From: Hyphomonas jannaschiana VP2
GTDB lineage: Bacteria; Pseudomonadota; Alphaproteobacteria; Caulobacterales; Hyphomonadaceae
Length of the DNA stretch: 64,000 nt
Direction of reading: 5' to 3'
Assembly: GCF_000685215.1 (NCBI RefSeq)
Contig: NZ_ARYJ01000008.1
Location: 1-64,000, forward strand
Positions 16,597 through 29,197 of the stretch are shown one piece after another. Position numbers and translations under genes: made by a program. The notes beneath the pieces were generated by a model. That model ran no database searches. It was not told the DNA's origin and saw nothing but the letters and a program-made list of their open reading frames with translations. Numbering within the stretch: position 1 is the first letter of the stretch; each line of letters starts with the position of its first letter.

Positions 16597-17840
16597 GTCC
16601 GGTAGGCGCCATTGATGTCGACATAGCCATGCGTGAGATCGCAGGTCCAGACGGTGGCGGAATGCTCGCCCGCGCCAACATCCACGCGGATCGTGAATTC
16701 CGGCTGGGCAAAGACGGCGCTCGCCGCCTTTTCGCTGTAATCCGGCTTGCGCGCGCCATTCACGGCGACCTGGACGTCATCGAACCAGATGGCGAGCTTG
16801 GTGGCATCGATCGGCTCCAGCGACTTGCCGACCGCCATCACGATGCGGCCCCAGTTCGCATCGCCGGCCGCCATGGCGGTCTTGATGAGAGGCGAATTGG
16901 CGATTTCGCAGGCGATGATCTTCGCAGACATCGGTGAGACCGCGCCATCGATCTGGATGGTGACGAATTTCTGCGCCCCTTCTCCGTCCTTCACGACGAG
17001 CTGGGCCAGTTCAAGACAGACCGAGTGCAGCGCCATGGCCACCGCATCGAGGCGCGGGTCATCCTTCGACGTGATCGGATCCATGCCCGACTGGCCGGTC
17101 GCGAACACCATCAGTGTGTCGGAGGTCGACGTATCACCGTCCACGGTGATGGCGTTGAACGTCTCATTGGTGATGTCTTCCAGCAGTTCCTGAAGCACAT
17201 CATGCGCGATCGCCGCATCGGTGAAGATATAAGCCAGCATGGTCGCCATGTTCGGCGCGATCATGCCGGAGCCTTTGACGATGCCGGCGAAGTTCACATC
17301 ATGCCCGTCGATGTCCATCGACATGCCGGCACCCTTGGCAAAGGTGTCCGTCGTCATGAAGGCCCGGGTTGCCGCTTCCCAGTCGGGCGGACCAAGCTTT
17401 GCGGCAAGATCGGGGACGAAGGCGCCGACATAGTTCGGATCGGCCAGCGGTTCGCCGATGACGCCGGTGGCGGCCAGGTAGCAATGCTCCTTCGCGACGC
17501 CCAGCGTTTCGGTCATCGCCTTCAGCGTCGCCTCATTCTTCTCCTGCCCTTTTGGACCGGTGAAGGCATTCGAATTGCCTGAATTGGCAACCAGCGCCCG
17601 CGCCACTCCGCCCCCGGTCTGCAGCGCCTGCCGGCACCAGAGGACATCCGCCGAGGCAGTCCGCGAGATTGTGTAAACGCCAGCGCAGGTCGTGCCTTCA
17701 TCAAAGGCGAACAGGAAAACATCGTCACGCGTCACGCCGCGCTTTGCGTAAAAGCCGCGCGAACCCGTGGCGGCGCGCACGCCCTTCACCTCAGGCAGTT
17801 TCGGGAAAGGCGTCGCAAAGGGCGATGGGGTGAGATTCAA
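16593..17840 (-). CDS. argJ: Bifunctional ornithine acetyltransferase / N-acetylglutamate synthase
   Basis: A 415-residue ArgJ, which recycles the acetyl group from N-acetylornithine to glutamate in arginine synthesis. The self-cleavage site is visible as GMIAPNMATML: cleavage before Thr200 yields alpha and beta chains and makes Thr200 the nucleophile. The family motifs VANSGNSNAFTG and VDGDTSTSDT are intact. It overlaps the upstream parvulin gene and the downstream mutT gene by 4 bp each, forming a tightly coupled operon. Confidence 0.96.
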   Translation of the reverse strand: MNLTPSPFATPFPKLPEVKGVRAATGSRGFYAKRGVTRDDVFLFAFDEGTTCAGVYTISRTASADVLWCRQALQTGGGVARALVANSGNSNAFTGPKGQEKNEATLKAMTETLGVAKEHCYLAATGVIGEPLADPNYVGAFVPDLAAKLGPPDWEAATRAFMTTDTFAKGAGMSMDIDGHDVNFAGIVKGSGMIAPNMATMLAYIFTDAAIAHDVLQELLEDITNETFNAITVDGDTSTSDTLMVFATGQSGMDPITSKDDPRLDAVAMALHSVCLELAQLVVKDGEGAQKFVTIQIDGAVSPMSAKIIACEIANSPLIKTAMAAGDANWGRIVMAVGKSLEPIDATKLAIWFDDVQVAVNGARKPDYSEKAASAVFAQPEFTIRVDVGAGEHSATVWTCDLTHGYVDINGAYRT

Positions 17841-18787
17841 AGTTCTGTTCCTTCAGGGGCCGGGCTGTCTTCGGTACCGGTTTCGGTGTCGGGAAGCCTG
17901 TAAGGCGTTGCGCCGTCAGCGTCGAGCCCCGGTTCACCCTGCTGGATCTGCGCCTCTGCCTTGAGGCGCCGCACGATCTTGGCGACCTGTTCCAGCGTCA
18001 GGAAAGTGACGATGTCGGGCCGCATCTCCTCGCGTGTTTTCGGCGCGCGCGACCGGCGGTCCTTCACTTTCAGGATGTGCCAGCCATCGGCCGATTCAAA
18101 GGGTGGTGCGACCTCACCCTCCCCCGTATTGGCGATCACCAGCGGGAAGGGCGCAGGTTCGTCATTTGGGGAAACATAGCCAAGATCCCCCTGCTCCATG
18201 CGCGTGGCCGTATCGAGAGAATTGGCACTGACCAGGCTTTCAAAGCTTTCGCCGGCCTGGATCCGGTCAAACAGCGCCTGCGCCTCGTCCTGCGTGGCGA
18301 CGAGAATGTGCGCGATGCGGACCTCATCGTCATCCTGCTGCAGGGCGACCTGTTTCTGGTACATCGCCTCGATCTGGTCCTCTGTCACATCTTCGGCGAC
18401 GAGGTTTTCGACCAGAAGGTTGCCGAGAATGCGTTCCTCGGCCATCTCAAGACGGCGCCGGCCAGCCGGGTCCTTGTCCAGCCCGCGCCGAATCGCCTCC
18501 TGGGACATGAGCTTTTGCTCGATCAGCTGATTGAGAACGGTGTCATATTCCGGGTCGCCCCGTTTGACCTTCTTGCCGGCCGGAACGAGGCCCCGGGCCA
18601 CCGCTTCCAGCTCCACATCGCTGACATAGATTTTCTCGCCATTGACCGTCGCCGCTGTTGCGCCTTCAACGCGCACAGGAACTTCCTCCTCCGGTGGCGG
18701 GCTGCAGGCCGCCGCCGTCAGGATCACAAGTCCGGCAAACAGGATACGCGGGCTGACCCGCAAAGCCTTCAGATTCAACACAGTCAT
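17837..18787 (-). CDS. Parvulin-type peptidyl-prolyl isomerase lipoprotein (SurA/PpiC-like)
   Basis: About 316 residues: a signal sequence with lipobox (LTAAACS), a SurA_N-like helical part (VNGEKIYVSDVELEAVARGL, LNQLIEQKLMSQEA), and a parvulin domain from about 165 (VRIAHILVAT ... GESFESLVSANSLD ... GDLGYVSPNDE ... GWHILKVKDRR). It should act in the periplasm as a folding helper for outer-membrane proteins. The start is uncertain: ATG at 18787 lies only 2 nt from GGAG, while GTG two codons later is better spaced. It overlaps argJ by 4 bp and diverges from secA. Confidence 0.88.
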   Translation of the reverse strand: MTVLNLKALRVSPRILFAGLVILTAAACSPPPEEEVPVRVEGATAATVNGEKIYVSDVELEAVARGLVPAGKKVKRGDPEYDTVLNQLIEQKLMSQEAIRRGLDKDPAGRRRLEMAEERILGNLLVENLVAEDVTEDQIEAMYQKQVALQQDDDEVRIAHILVATQDEAQALFDRIQAGESFESLVSANSLDTATRMEQGDLGYVSPNDEPAPFPLVIANTGEGEVAPPFESADGWHILKVKDRRSRAPKTREEMRPDIVTFLTLEQVAKIVRRLKAEAQIQQGEPGLDADGATPYRLPDTETGTEDSPAPEGTEL

Positions 18788-18968
18788 CACTCCAGCTGTC
18801 TGATGGCGCCGCATTGACACCCCAATGCGGCGTTCTTAAGTCTCACCCGCGCGCTGGTCGAGTAGGTTTGGCCGGTGTAATCTCGGTGGGAGAACCCGCG
18901 TATTCCTGTGCGGTCACACGGTCAGGATCACTGTTTCTTCGCCCCAGACCTGATTGGTGCAGCCTGAT

Positions 18969-21746
<2,778 letters not shown>

Positions 21747-21871
21747 GCCGATTGCTGCGCAAAAAAAATGCGTGCGGCCAGCTGATTTCTACCTTTGCGG
21801 TTTCCGTATGAACTTGACGGAGATGCAATTGCCATGAACGCTGGCGCTTCCAGAATGGGAGCAGCAGGCGA

Positions 21872-24800
21872 ATGATTGGAGTTGTGGGCTCATTGTTTGG
21901 AGGGGTTCTCTGTTCCTCCCGGCTGGTGCAGGACAAGTTCAGCAAGAGCCACAAGGTTATTGCCCACAATGTCAGTGAGAATTTTCCCAAGAACCATGAC
22001 GCGCCAAGAGCCGTGCTGAGCGCTGCGGCAACCGCGCTTGAGAAGCTCGCCCGGAGCGAAACAAGAAATTTCGAAACTGCAGCCAGCGCTACCGAACGGG
22101 CTGCTGCCGAAGCTTTCGAGCAGAAGCTAAGAAAATGGACCTCTCAATGGCGCAAGGCCTCCAATGAAGACCTTGAGAGTGAAACGGTTCAGGCGCTTGT
22201 CGATGGGATCGAAGCGACCCTTGTGAACCTGCCTGCCGGACCGGCAAGCGCGGCAGAATTGCAAAGGCTGAGAGCCAAAGCCATTGCGGCAATCCGGTCC
22301 TCAATGATCGAAGCAATTGATCCGCCGCAAGCCTTTCTCGATCGGTTCGATGGAAAAGGAGATGGCCGGGGCTTCTTTGCAGCCTTTGCCGAATATGTTG
22401 CAGTTGAGATCAAAACCGAAAGCGCCTTTCAGGCCATCTTCCAGGCAGAAATCCTCTCGGAAATCCGCCTCGGGCTGACAGATGTTCTGCAGGAAGCACG
22501 GGCATTCGAACGCCGCAGAAGAGCCGATGCCAATCTTGATGCGGGCATTGAATGGCTCGATGATATTCTGACCACGTCCGGGATCCCGACCCAACGTCCT
22601 TCCGCGATGGTGCTCGCAAAATACCGTCTTATGCAGTTCACTGATTTCGACGGACGCCTTAGCAAGCTTGTGGAATGGGCCTGCAACGGCACCCGGCACG
22701 CAACAGAGGCGAAGCGGTCAGTCGCCGGGCGCCTTTATGTCGGGGACGGAGGCGTCGGCAAGACCCGCCTATCGATTGAGCTTGCCGACGAACTGGATCG
22801 CCGCGGCTGGGAAGTCGCGCGGATCTCCAGTCTCTCCGATCCCGCAGGAATATGGCGCACGGTCGAAGGCGCATCGGCGCCAAAAGGTATCCTCGTCATC
22901 ATCGATTATGTCGAAGCGAAGAAAGACGCCCTGCAAAAGCTCGCCTTCGAGGCGGAGCGGCTGGCCAAAAGCAGCGGCCCAAACCTGCGGATCCTCGTTC
23001 TTTCCCGGTCTGCCCAACCCTGGTGGGAGAGCGCCCTTTCGGAAAAAGGCATGGAGATATTCGAGCGCGTTCCGTTCGACCTGGGGCAGGCAAAAACCGG
23101 GCTTCCGCCGGATGTCCGCGAACAATTGTTCGATCATTCCGTGAATGTGTTCCGCGCGAGGCTTCAGCCGCTCGGCCTCGCCGGAGACCCTACCCCACGA
23201 CCGGACCTTTCGGCGGATACGTTCGAGCGCCCAATCTCGATTGCTTTTGCGGCCTATCTGACCGCGCGCGGGGAATCCGCCTCATCCGGGCTCAACCTGA
23301 TCTCCGACATGATGAAAGAGGAAGAGCGCGGCTGGCGCAGGTATCTGGCAGCAATCGGCGCCAGTGCAGATGCAAGCCGTCTTGAACGCATCCGCCGCGG
23401 CGCTGCGCAGATCACGCTCCTTCAGGGCGCGGACGTCCCACTGGCCAGAGCCTGCGTCGGCCTGGACACCTATTTCGGCCCGCAAACGCCTGCCGAACTT
23501 ACACAAACCCTTGCTGAGCTTGGGCAATTCTATCCGGCGGACACAAAAACCGGCGATACGATCAGCGCCCTGGAACCCGATATTCTGGGAGAACGGCTGG
23601 TGGCTGATGTCAGCGCCTTTCCGGAAGGAGCTGATCTATTATCGCAAACACTCGCCGCCGCATCGGACTTCGACACCTTCCCGGTCAAAGCGGCGGCGGC
23701 ACTCCAGGTCCTGATCCGGGGCACGGCCCAAAACCCCGAAGCCGAAACGCGGGAAAGGTTTCACCAATTCATTGATGTGCTTACGCGCAACATCATTCAG
23801 AGCCAGCTTCCAATTCAGGCAATTAGTATTTTGAGTATTGCTCTGCCGGAACAAACCACGGCGCTTCGCGCCCTGGCTTTGGCGATTGAAACTGAGCATT
23901 TACGCTCGGACAGCGGCGACATGTCTCCAGAACGCCGGGCAGGAATTCTCAATAATCTGGGGAACCGCCATGCCGCCCTCGGAAATCGCGAGGACGCCAT
24001 GCAGGCAGCCCAGGAAGCCGTTGAGCTCTACAGATCGCTCGCTCGGAAGAATCCCGACACCTTCAACCCGGGTCTCGCCATGGGTCTCAACAATCTGGGG
24101 AACCGCCATGCCGACCTCGGAAATCGCGAGGACGCCATGCAGGCAGCTCAGGAGGCCGTCGACCTCTACAGACCTCTCGCACGGAAAAACCCAGACGCCT
24201 TCACCCCAGATCTCGCCATGGGTCTCATCAATCTGGGGGTCGACCATGCCGCCCTCGGAAATCGCGAGGACGCCATGAAGACAACGCAGGAGGCCGTCGA
24301 CCTCTACAGAGCGCTCGCACTGAAAAACCCCGACGCTTTCAACCCGGATCTCGCCATGAGCCTCAACAATCTGGGGAACCGCCATGCCGACCTCGGAAAT
24401 CGCAAGGACGCCATGCAGGCAACCCAGGAGGCCGTCGACCTCTACAGAACGCTCGCACTGAAAAATCCCGACGCTTTCAACTCGGATCTCTCCATGAGCC
24501 TCAATAATCTGGGGAACCGCCATGCCGCCCTCGGAAATCGCGAGGACGCCATGCAGGCAGCCCAGGAAGCCGTTGAGATCCGCCGGACACTCGCACGGAA
24601 GAATCCAGACGCCTTCAACCCGGATCTAGCGATGAGCCTGTCCGTTCTGGGAGATTGTTACTTTGCCCTTCAAGACTGGCAATCGGCGGAATCCGCCTAT
24701 CTCGAAGCCGCAAAGATTCTTCGACCTTACTTCGAGAAATATATGGATCGCTATGGCGGTCTCTGGATAACGAATTGCGTAGATCTCGCCAAAGCGTGCC

Positions 24801-24910
24801 TAGCGCAGGGGAAATCCGACGGAGAGGTTCGGAAAGTCCTGAATGATCTGGGAGTGCCCGATGAGGTTGCCGAGCAGATGATTGAAGAGGCGAAAAAACG
24901 CCTGCCCTGA
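21872..24910 (+). CDS. STAND-type P-loop NTPase with C-terminal TPR array
   Basis: A 1012-residue multidomain protein. Residues 1-260 are mostly alpha-helical and match nothing I recognise; they start with a short hydrophobic patch (IGVVGSLFGGVLC). A conserved-looking lead-in (MQFTDFDGRLSKLVEWAC) precedes Walker A GDGGVGKT (291-298) and Walker B ILVIIDYVEA (Asp345), followed by a helical region typical of STAND NTPases up to about 690. Residues 693-922 are five near-identical 46-residue TPR units (NNLGNRHADLGNREDAMQA type) and one decayed unit, then a short tail. This plan resembles bacterial and actinobacterial STAND-TPR signalling proteins, some of which act in defence against phage. Base composition looks less GC-rich than its neighbours, and it sits alone between core genes, which suggests acquisition. 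GGAG lies 10 nt before the ATG. Confidence 0.85.
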   Translation: MIGVVGSLFGGVLCSSRLVQDKFSKSHKVIAHNVSENFPKNHDAPRAVLSAAATALEKLARSETRNFETAASATERAAAEAFEQKLRKWTSQWRKASNEDLESETVQALVDGIEATLVNLPAGPASAAELQRLRAKAIAAIRSSMIEAIDPPQAFLDRFDGKGDGRGFFAAFAEYVAVEIKTESAFQAIFQAEILSEIRLGLTDVLQEARAFERRRRADANLDAGIEWLDDILTTSGIPTQRPSAMVLAKYRLMQFTDFDGRLSKLVEWACNGTRHATEAKRSVAGRLYVGDGGVGKTRLSIELADELDRRGWEVARISSLSDPAGIWRTVEGASAPKGILVIIDYVEAKKDALQKLAFEAERLAKSSGPNLRILVLSRSAQPWWESALSEKGMEIFERVPFDLGQAKTGLPPDVREQLFDHSVNVFRARLQPLGLAGDPTPRPDLSADTFERPISIAFAAYLTARGESASSGLNLISDMMKEEERGWRRYLAAIGASADASRLERIRRGAAQITLLQGADVPLARACVGLDTYFGPQTPAELTQTLAELGQFYPADTKTGDTISALEPDILGERLVADVSAFPEGADLLSQTLAAASDFDTFPVKAAAALQVLIRGTAQNPEAETRERFHQFIDVLTRNIIQSQLPIQAISILSIALPEQTTALRALALAIETEHLRSDSGDMSPERRAGILNNLGNRHAALGNREDAMQAAQEAVELYRSLARKNPDTFNPGLAMGLNNLGNRHADLGNREDAMQAAQEAVDLYRPLARKNPDAFTPDLAMGLINLGVDHAALGNREDAMKTTQEAVDLYRALALKNPDAFNPDLAMSLNNLGNRHADLGNRKDAMQATQEAVDLYRTLALKNPDAFNSDLSMSLNNLGNRHAALGNREDAMQAAQEAVEIRRTLARKNPDAFNPDLAMSLSVLGDCYFALQDWQSAESAYLEAAKILRPYFEKYMDRYGGLWITNCVDLAKACLAQGKSDGEVRKVLNDLGVPDEVAEQMIEEAKKRLP
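23951..24640 (+). repeat. Five tandem 138-bp units encoding TPRs
   Basis: Units begin at 23951, 24089, 24227, 24365 and 24503, each exactly 138 bp (46 codons), marked by AATCTGGGGAACCGCCATGC (the third copy has diverged to AATCTGGGGGTCGACCATGC). A sixth, diverged unit begins at 24641. Nucleotide identity is high, including at third positions, which points to recent duplication or ongoing gene conversion. Confidence 0.9.
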
Positions 24911-25016
24911 AACGCTCGTGACCTGTTCTTTCCTGCTGCGGGGCACCTGATGACCATCATGTCAACATTACGCCCGCCCGCTTGACTTCGTGGGCAAGTC
25001 GGGGGAACGCCAGCGT

Positions 25017-25970
25017 ATGACGGCATTTCCACTCCCTCCCGTGCGCGGAAAAATCATCGTGAATGCGCCGCTGGCGCCCTACACCTGGTTCCGGGTCGGC
25101 GGGCCGGCGGATGCCCTGTTCCTGCCGGCTGACGAGGAAGACCTCAGCGCCTTCCTGACAGCGCTGGACCCGGCCGTGCCGGTCACGGTGCTCGGCGTTG
25201 GCTCAAATGTCATCGTCCGCGATGGCGGCATCCGGGGCGTCGTAATCCGCCTGATGGGAAAATACTGGGGCATGGCCCAGGCCCTGGACGGGATCACAAT
25301 GGAGGCCCGCGCCGGGGCGCTGGACCTGTCGGTCGCAAAAGCTGCTGCGCAGAACGGCATCCGGGGCCTCGAATTCCTCTCCGGCATTCCAGGCTCCATC
25401 GGTGGCGCGACACGCACCAACGCCGGATGCTACGGACGGGAGCTGCGCGACACGCTGGTCGCCCTGCATGGTTTTCGGCGCGACGGATCACCAGCCGCCT
25501 ATCGCGGGCCGGGCAAGCCGGGCGCCCAGCCGGAAGCGCATTTCTCCTATCGCCACACGGACCTGCCGGATGACCTGATCGTCACCCGGCTCATTCTGGA
25601 AGGCAATGGCACGGACGCGCCGGAAGCCATCTTGTCCGACATCGAACAGCTGCAGGCACGCCGCGCCGACACGCAGCCGATCAAGGAAAAGACGTCCGGC
25701 TCCACCTTCGCCAATCCCGACCCGCCGGGCACGCCGGACCAGCGTTCCGCCTGGAAGCTCATCGACGCGGCCGGATGCCGGGGCCTGAAAGTGGGCGGCG
25801 CGCAGGTCTCACCCAAGCACTGCAACTTCCTGATCAATACCGGCGACGCCACCGCCGCCGATCTTGAAGCGCTGGGCGAACTCGTCCGCCGCCGGGTGCT
25901 GGAAACGCAGGGCGTGGAGCTGCGCTGGGAAGTGCGCCGTGTCGGACAGTTGGCCAGCGAGACGGCCTAG
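25017..25970 (+). CDS. murB: UDP-N-acetylenolpyruvoylglucosamine reductase
   Basis: A 317-residue MurB that reduces UDP-GlcNAc-enolpyruvate to UDP-MurNAc with FAD and NADPH, the second step of peptidoglycan precursor synthesis. FAD-binding segments are [25 protein letters not shown] and [18 protein letters not shown]; the catalytic serine lies in SGSTFANP and the catalytic glutamate in [13 protein letters not shown] at 25017 fits the family start, although its ribosome-binding site is poor and a GTG at 24990 is in frame. murC and murG, normally just upstream in the alphaproteobacterial cluster, are missing here; the STAND gene takes that place. Its stop overlaps the converging TonB receptor stop by 4 bp. 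Confidence 0.95.
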   Translation: MTAFPLPPVRGKIIVNAPLAPYTWFRVGGPADALFLPADEEDLSAFLTALDPAVPVTVLGVGSNVIVRDGGIRGVVIRLMGKYWGMAQALDGITMEARAGALDLSVAKAAAQNGIRGLEFLSGIPGSIGGATRTNAGCYGRELRDTLVALHGFRRDGSPAAYRGPGKPGAQPEAHFSYRHTDLPDDLIVTRLILEGNGTDAPEAILSDIEQLQARRADTQPIKEKTSGSTFANPDPPGTPDQRSAWKLIDAAGCRGLKVGGAQVSPKHCNFLINTGDATAADLEALGELVRRRVLETQGVELRWEVRRVGQLASETA

Positions 25971-28033
25971 AGCGTTCCCCGCAATTCAAAAATCGCAATT
26001 GGGCCAAAGCGGCGGTTGCGGTCTTCAATCGAAGCGACCGGGCCCAGCCTGTTGGTCTCATAGATCTCCCGCCGGAAATTGTCTTTCTGGTTCAGGAGGT
26101 TTCCGACCGCCAGTGTGGCCGTCAAACCGAACACATCCTTGTGCTCCACGAACGCATAGGCATAGCCGGGTGTGGAAGCTTCAACGCCGCTTTCACCAAG
26201 CTGGTAGTAAGGGTTGCGTTCGAACTTTTCCGCAAAGGCGCCCCACGCCCAGTCCGTTCCCGGAACATCCTGCCGGAACTCCATGTTTACATAGTAAAGC
26301 TGGCTGTCATTAATCCGGCGGACCTCTCCGGTCAGCGGGTCGGTGACCTCGGAATCGTATACTTCGGCAAAGCTTGTCAGTTCACCGCCCGGAATACCAA
26401 GCTTGGCAAGCTTGAGCGTTGTGTCGAGCGTCACACCGATTTCCCACGCCGTATCAAGATTTCCCGGCCCGTCGCCTGTCCCGATCGGCACGCGGTCGAC
26501 GATGTCTTCAATGTCGGAATAATAGGTGTTCAGCGTCGCCGCCCCCCAGGCACCAAAATCCTTCTCGGCCTGCAGGCTCCACTTCCAGGCCTGTTGCGGC
26601 ACGATTTCGGCATTGCCCGAATTGCCATTGTCGGCATTGAGGTTCACCGAGGAGATGAAGTCGAAGAAATCGAGCTGGCCGACTTCCCTGTCCAGCCGCG
26701 CCGTCAGCTTCAGCTTCGGATCGGCCTGCCAGGACAGGCTGACAAAGCCCTTCGGCCGGGTGAATTCCCGCGCATTGGTATTGTCGCCCGATTGGGTGAG
26801 TTCGGAATATTCCGCCCCAAGAGAGACCTGCAGCCGCAACGCCTCTGTCAGGGCGCGCCCATGCGTGACGGCCGCTTCCCAGCGGTTCTCCTCAACTCGG
26901 GAGTTTGCGCCCGGTAGAGGAATGATCTCGAACGGCTGACCGTCCCGCGCGATACTCAACCCGGTTTCGGCCTCAAGGAAATTGAATGCGTTCTCGACAG
27001 AGACCTGCCAGTCGCGCCCCTCACCCGTCGCCCAGGCATATTCGCCCCGGCCGATATATTCACCTTCATCCACGGTCTGGCTGAACCGCGTTTCCGAGAA
27101 ATCGGATCCGTCGACCACGCCGATACGGACAGAATCATTTACCGGGCTGTTCTCGCGGCGGATCAGTCCGATCGCTTTCAGGCGGCCCGGCCCGAATCCG
27201 AGTTCATAGTCCCCGCCAAACTCGGCATTCCATTCATCCTCCCCGCTCAGGAACAGACGGCGGCCTTCCAGGCCATCGACAGGAAAGGTCTTCGAAATTT
27301 CCTTCCGGTCGAACTGATAGATACCGACCCGGCCATTGAGGTTCGCCACCACGCCGCTTGACGGCGTCCAGGAGAGCGATCCGGATACGGATGCATTGTC
27401 GGCGATGTTGGTCACGTCTTCCTTGCGGCGCTCCAGCAGCGTGCCACCGGCCGTGGTGATCGATTCCCAGCCCGCATGCGCGCCGCGTTCCGGCAGGCTG
27501 CTCGCCTCGACGCTCCAGTTGAGGCGCTCGTCACCGCCCGACAGGGTGACCACGCCTTCATGGAAATAGGGTGTCAGGTTTTCCCGGAAGCGGGATTTCC
27601 AGCGCCAGGTGCCGGACATGCCCCCTTCTCCGTCGGTCGTGACATTCACCACCTGTCCGGACAGGCCCGGAATATCCAGTGTGGTGCCGTCGACCACTTC
27701 GATACGCACAACCCGCGTGGCTGAAATCCGCCCGAGCGCCGCTTCGGCCCCGTTTGATTTTCCGGAGACGCGCTGGCCATTAATCAGGATATTGCCGCTG
27801 GCCTGGCCGAAACCGCGCGATCCGTCATCATCGCCCTGGATGGAAAAGCCCGGAATCCGGTTCACCATGTCCAGCGCGGTTTGGGGATTATATTGCGCGA
27901 AATCGGCCGGCGCATAATCGCTGACGGCAGATGCGGGCGTGCCGGCATCGGGCTCCGCCATGGCTGGGAATGCTGTAAGACCGGCTGCCGTCAGGGCGGC
28001 AAAACTCGACAATAGGGTATGGCTGACAGCCAC
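25967..28033 (-). CDS. TonB-dependent outer-membrane receptor
   Basis: A 688-residue receptor: a signal peptide ending near FPAMAEP, a plug domain ([50 protein letters not shown]) and a long beta-barrel with alternating aromatic strands such as [11 protein letters not shown] and [16 protein letters not shown]. Such proteins import siderophores, sugars or other large nutrients with energy from TonB. No TonB box is obvious after the signal peptide, and the C-terminus is FELRGTL rather than a terminal Phe. It lies between murB and ddl on the opposite strand, breaking the division cluster. Two inverted repeats lie upstream at 28100-28130. The ligand cannot be inferred. Confidence 0.88.
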   Translation of the reverse strand: MAVSHTLLSSFAALTAAGLTAFPAMAEPDAGTPASAVSDYAPADFAQYNPQTALDMVNRIPGFSIQGDDDGSRGFGQASGNILINGQRVSGKSNGAEAALGRISATRVVRIEVVDGTTLDIPGLSGQVVNVTTDGEGGMSGTWRWKSRFRENLTPYFHEGVVTLSGGDERLNWSVEASSLPERGAHAGWESITTAGGTLLERRKEDVTNIADNASVSGSLSWTPSSGVVANLNGRVGIYQFDRKEISKTFPVDGLEGRRLFLSGEDEWNAEFGGDYELGFGPGRLKAIGLIRRENSPVNDSVRIGVVDGSDFSETRFSQTVDEGEYIGRGEYAWATGEGRDWQVSVENAFNFLEAETGLSIARDGQPFEIIPLPGANSRVEENRWEAAVTHGRALTEALRLQVSLGAEYSELTQSGDNTNAREFTRPKGFVSLSWQADPKLKLTARLDREVGQLDFFDFISSVNLNADNGNSGNAEIVPQQAWKWSLQAEKDFGAWGAATLNTYYSDIEDIVDRVPIGTGDGPGNLDTAWEIGVTLDTTLKLAKLGIPGGELTSFAEVYDSEVTDPLTGEVRRINDSQLYYVNMEFRQDVPGTDWAWGAFAEKFERNPYYQLGESGVEASTPGYAYAFVEHKDVFGLTATLAVGNLLNQKDNFRREIYETNRLGPVASIEDRNRRFGPIAIFELRGTL

Positions 28034-28099
28034 GGGGCGCCTCCTGCTTCCTCGCTTTGGTGAAGAGAAACCGGCGCCCCCGCCAGCGACTCATCTTTT

Positions 28100-28130
28100 C
28101 GTTATTCGATAACGACTACTGATGTAGTCG
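28100..28130. promoter_or_regulatory. Two adjoining inverted repeats upstream of the TonB receptor
   Basis: CGTTAT-TCG-ATAACG (28100-28114) and CGACTAC-TGAT-GTAGTCG (28113-28130) are both perfect and share two bases. They lie 67-97 bp before the receptor start and in an AT-rich stretch where its promoter should be, so they look like operators. The core GTTATTCGATAA recurs at 46878-46889. Confidence 0.55.
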
Positions 28131-28288
28131 ACATGGTGCAAGAGTACCGGGTCATGACATTTTCGTAATCCGGCCGTGCCCTGCCGCCGCTTCGCCTCGC
28201 TTAAGCCCCTATTCACCGGCACGGAGCAGAAAAGACAGTTAGAAACAGGTGAGCCCGGCGGGCGCACCGGGCAGGAAGGACTTTCAGA

Positions 28289-29197
28289 ATGAAACGTGTC
28301 GCAGTCATCTATGGCGGCTGGTCCTCTGAACGTGAGGTCTCGATTTCCTCAGGCACACAGATGCTGAAAGCGGCGCAGGCGGCAGGCTATGATGCGGTCG
28401 GCATCGATGCGGGCCGGGATCTGGCCGCCCAGCTGGCAGAGGTGAAGCCGGATGTCGTGCTGAACGGGCTGCATGGCCCCTGGGGCGAAGATGGCTGTGT
28501 TCAGGGTCTGCTCGAGATCATGGACCTGCCCTATTCTCATTCCGGCGTACTGGCGTCCGCCCTCGCCATGGACAAGCTGAAATCGAAGGCAGTCTACCGC
28601 GCTGCCGGGCTGCCGGTTGCCGAAGACAAGCAGGTCACCCGCGAAGAGGCGGCCGCCGCGCACCCGCTTGAGCCGCCCTATGTCGTGAAACCCGTCAATG
28701 AAGGCTCCAGTTTCGGCGTCCTGATCGTCCGCAAGGGCGCGAATGGGCCGCCACAGGAATTGCTGGGCGAGAGCTGGCATTATGGCGACTATCTCATGGC
28801 CGAGGAATTCATTCCCGGCCGCGAACTGACCGTCGCCGTGCTGGGCGACCGGGCCCTCGCCGTGACAGAGATCACGACCTTAAGGGACTATTACGATTTC
28901 GATGCAAAATATTCAGCTGGTGGATCACGTCATGTGATCCCGGCAGACGTGCCTGAGCACATCACCGCCATGGCGATGGACTTCGCCTTGCGGGCACATC
29001 AGGTCCTTGGATGCCGGGGCGCGACGCGATCCGACTTTCGCTACGACGACAAGAGAGACCGGCTCGTGATCCTTGAGACTAATACCCAGCCAGGCATGAC
29101 GCCGACCTCACTTGTCCCTGAACAGGCCGCCTTCGTGGGCATGTCCTTCGAAGACCTGGTCGCATGGATGATTGAGGACGCTTCATGCCGAAGATAA
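28289..29197 (+). CDS. ddl: D-alanine--D-alanine ligase
   Basis: A 302-residue ATP-grasp enzyme that joins two D-alanines for the peptidoglycan stem peptide. Key segments are [12 protein letters not shown] with the conserved Glu, [22 protein letters not shown], and the metal-binding [19 protein letters not shown] lies 9 nt before the ATG. It overlaps ftsQ by 13 bp, so translation is likely coupled. Its leader (28034-28288) contains TTAA-N7-TTCA at 28201-28215, an imperfect CtrA-type element. Confidence 0.96.
   Translation: MKRVAVIYGGWSSEREVSISSGTQMLKAAQAAGYDAVGIDAGRDLAAQLAEVKPDVVLNGLHGPWGEDGCVQGLLEIMDLPYSHSGVLASALAMDKLKSKAVYRAAGLPVAEDKQVTREEAAAAHPLEPPYVVKPVNEGSSFGVLIVRKGANGPPQELLGESWHYGDYLMAEEFIPGRELTVAVLGDRALAVTEITTLRDYYDFDAKYSAGGSRHVIPADVPEHITAMAMDFALRAHQVLGCRGATRSDFRYDDKRDRLVILETNTQPGMTPTSLVPEQAAFVGMSFEDLVAWMIEDASCRR

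Noticed and set aside
18814-18841. TTGACA with a 16-nt spacer and TTAAGT as a secA promoter
   Set aside because: The -35 is perfect but the -10 is poor and about 130 bp from the start codon; part of it is also in an inverted repeat GCATTG-ACACC-CAATGC. Not strong enough to list as a feature.
24227-24640. Interpretation of the 138-bp units as a CRISPR or mobile-element repeat
   Set aside because: The units are contiguous without spacers, stay in frame and encode a TPR motif; there are no cas genes, transposase or terminal repeats.
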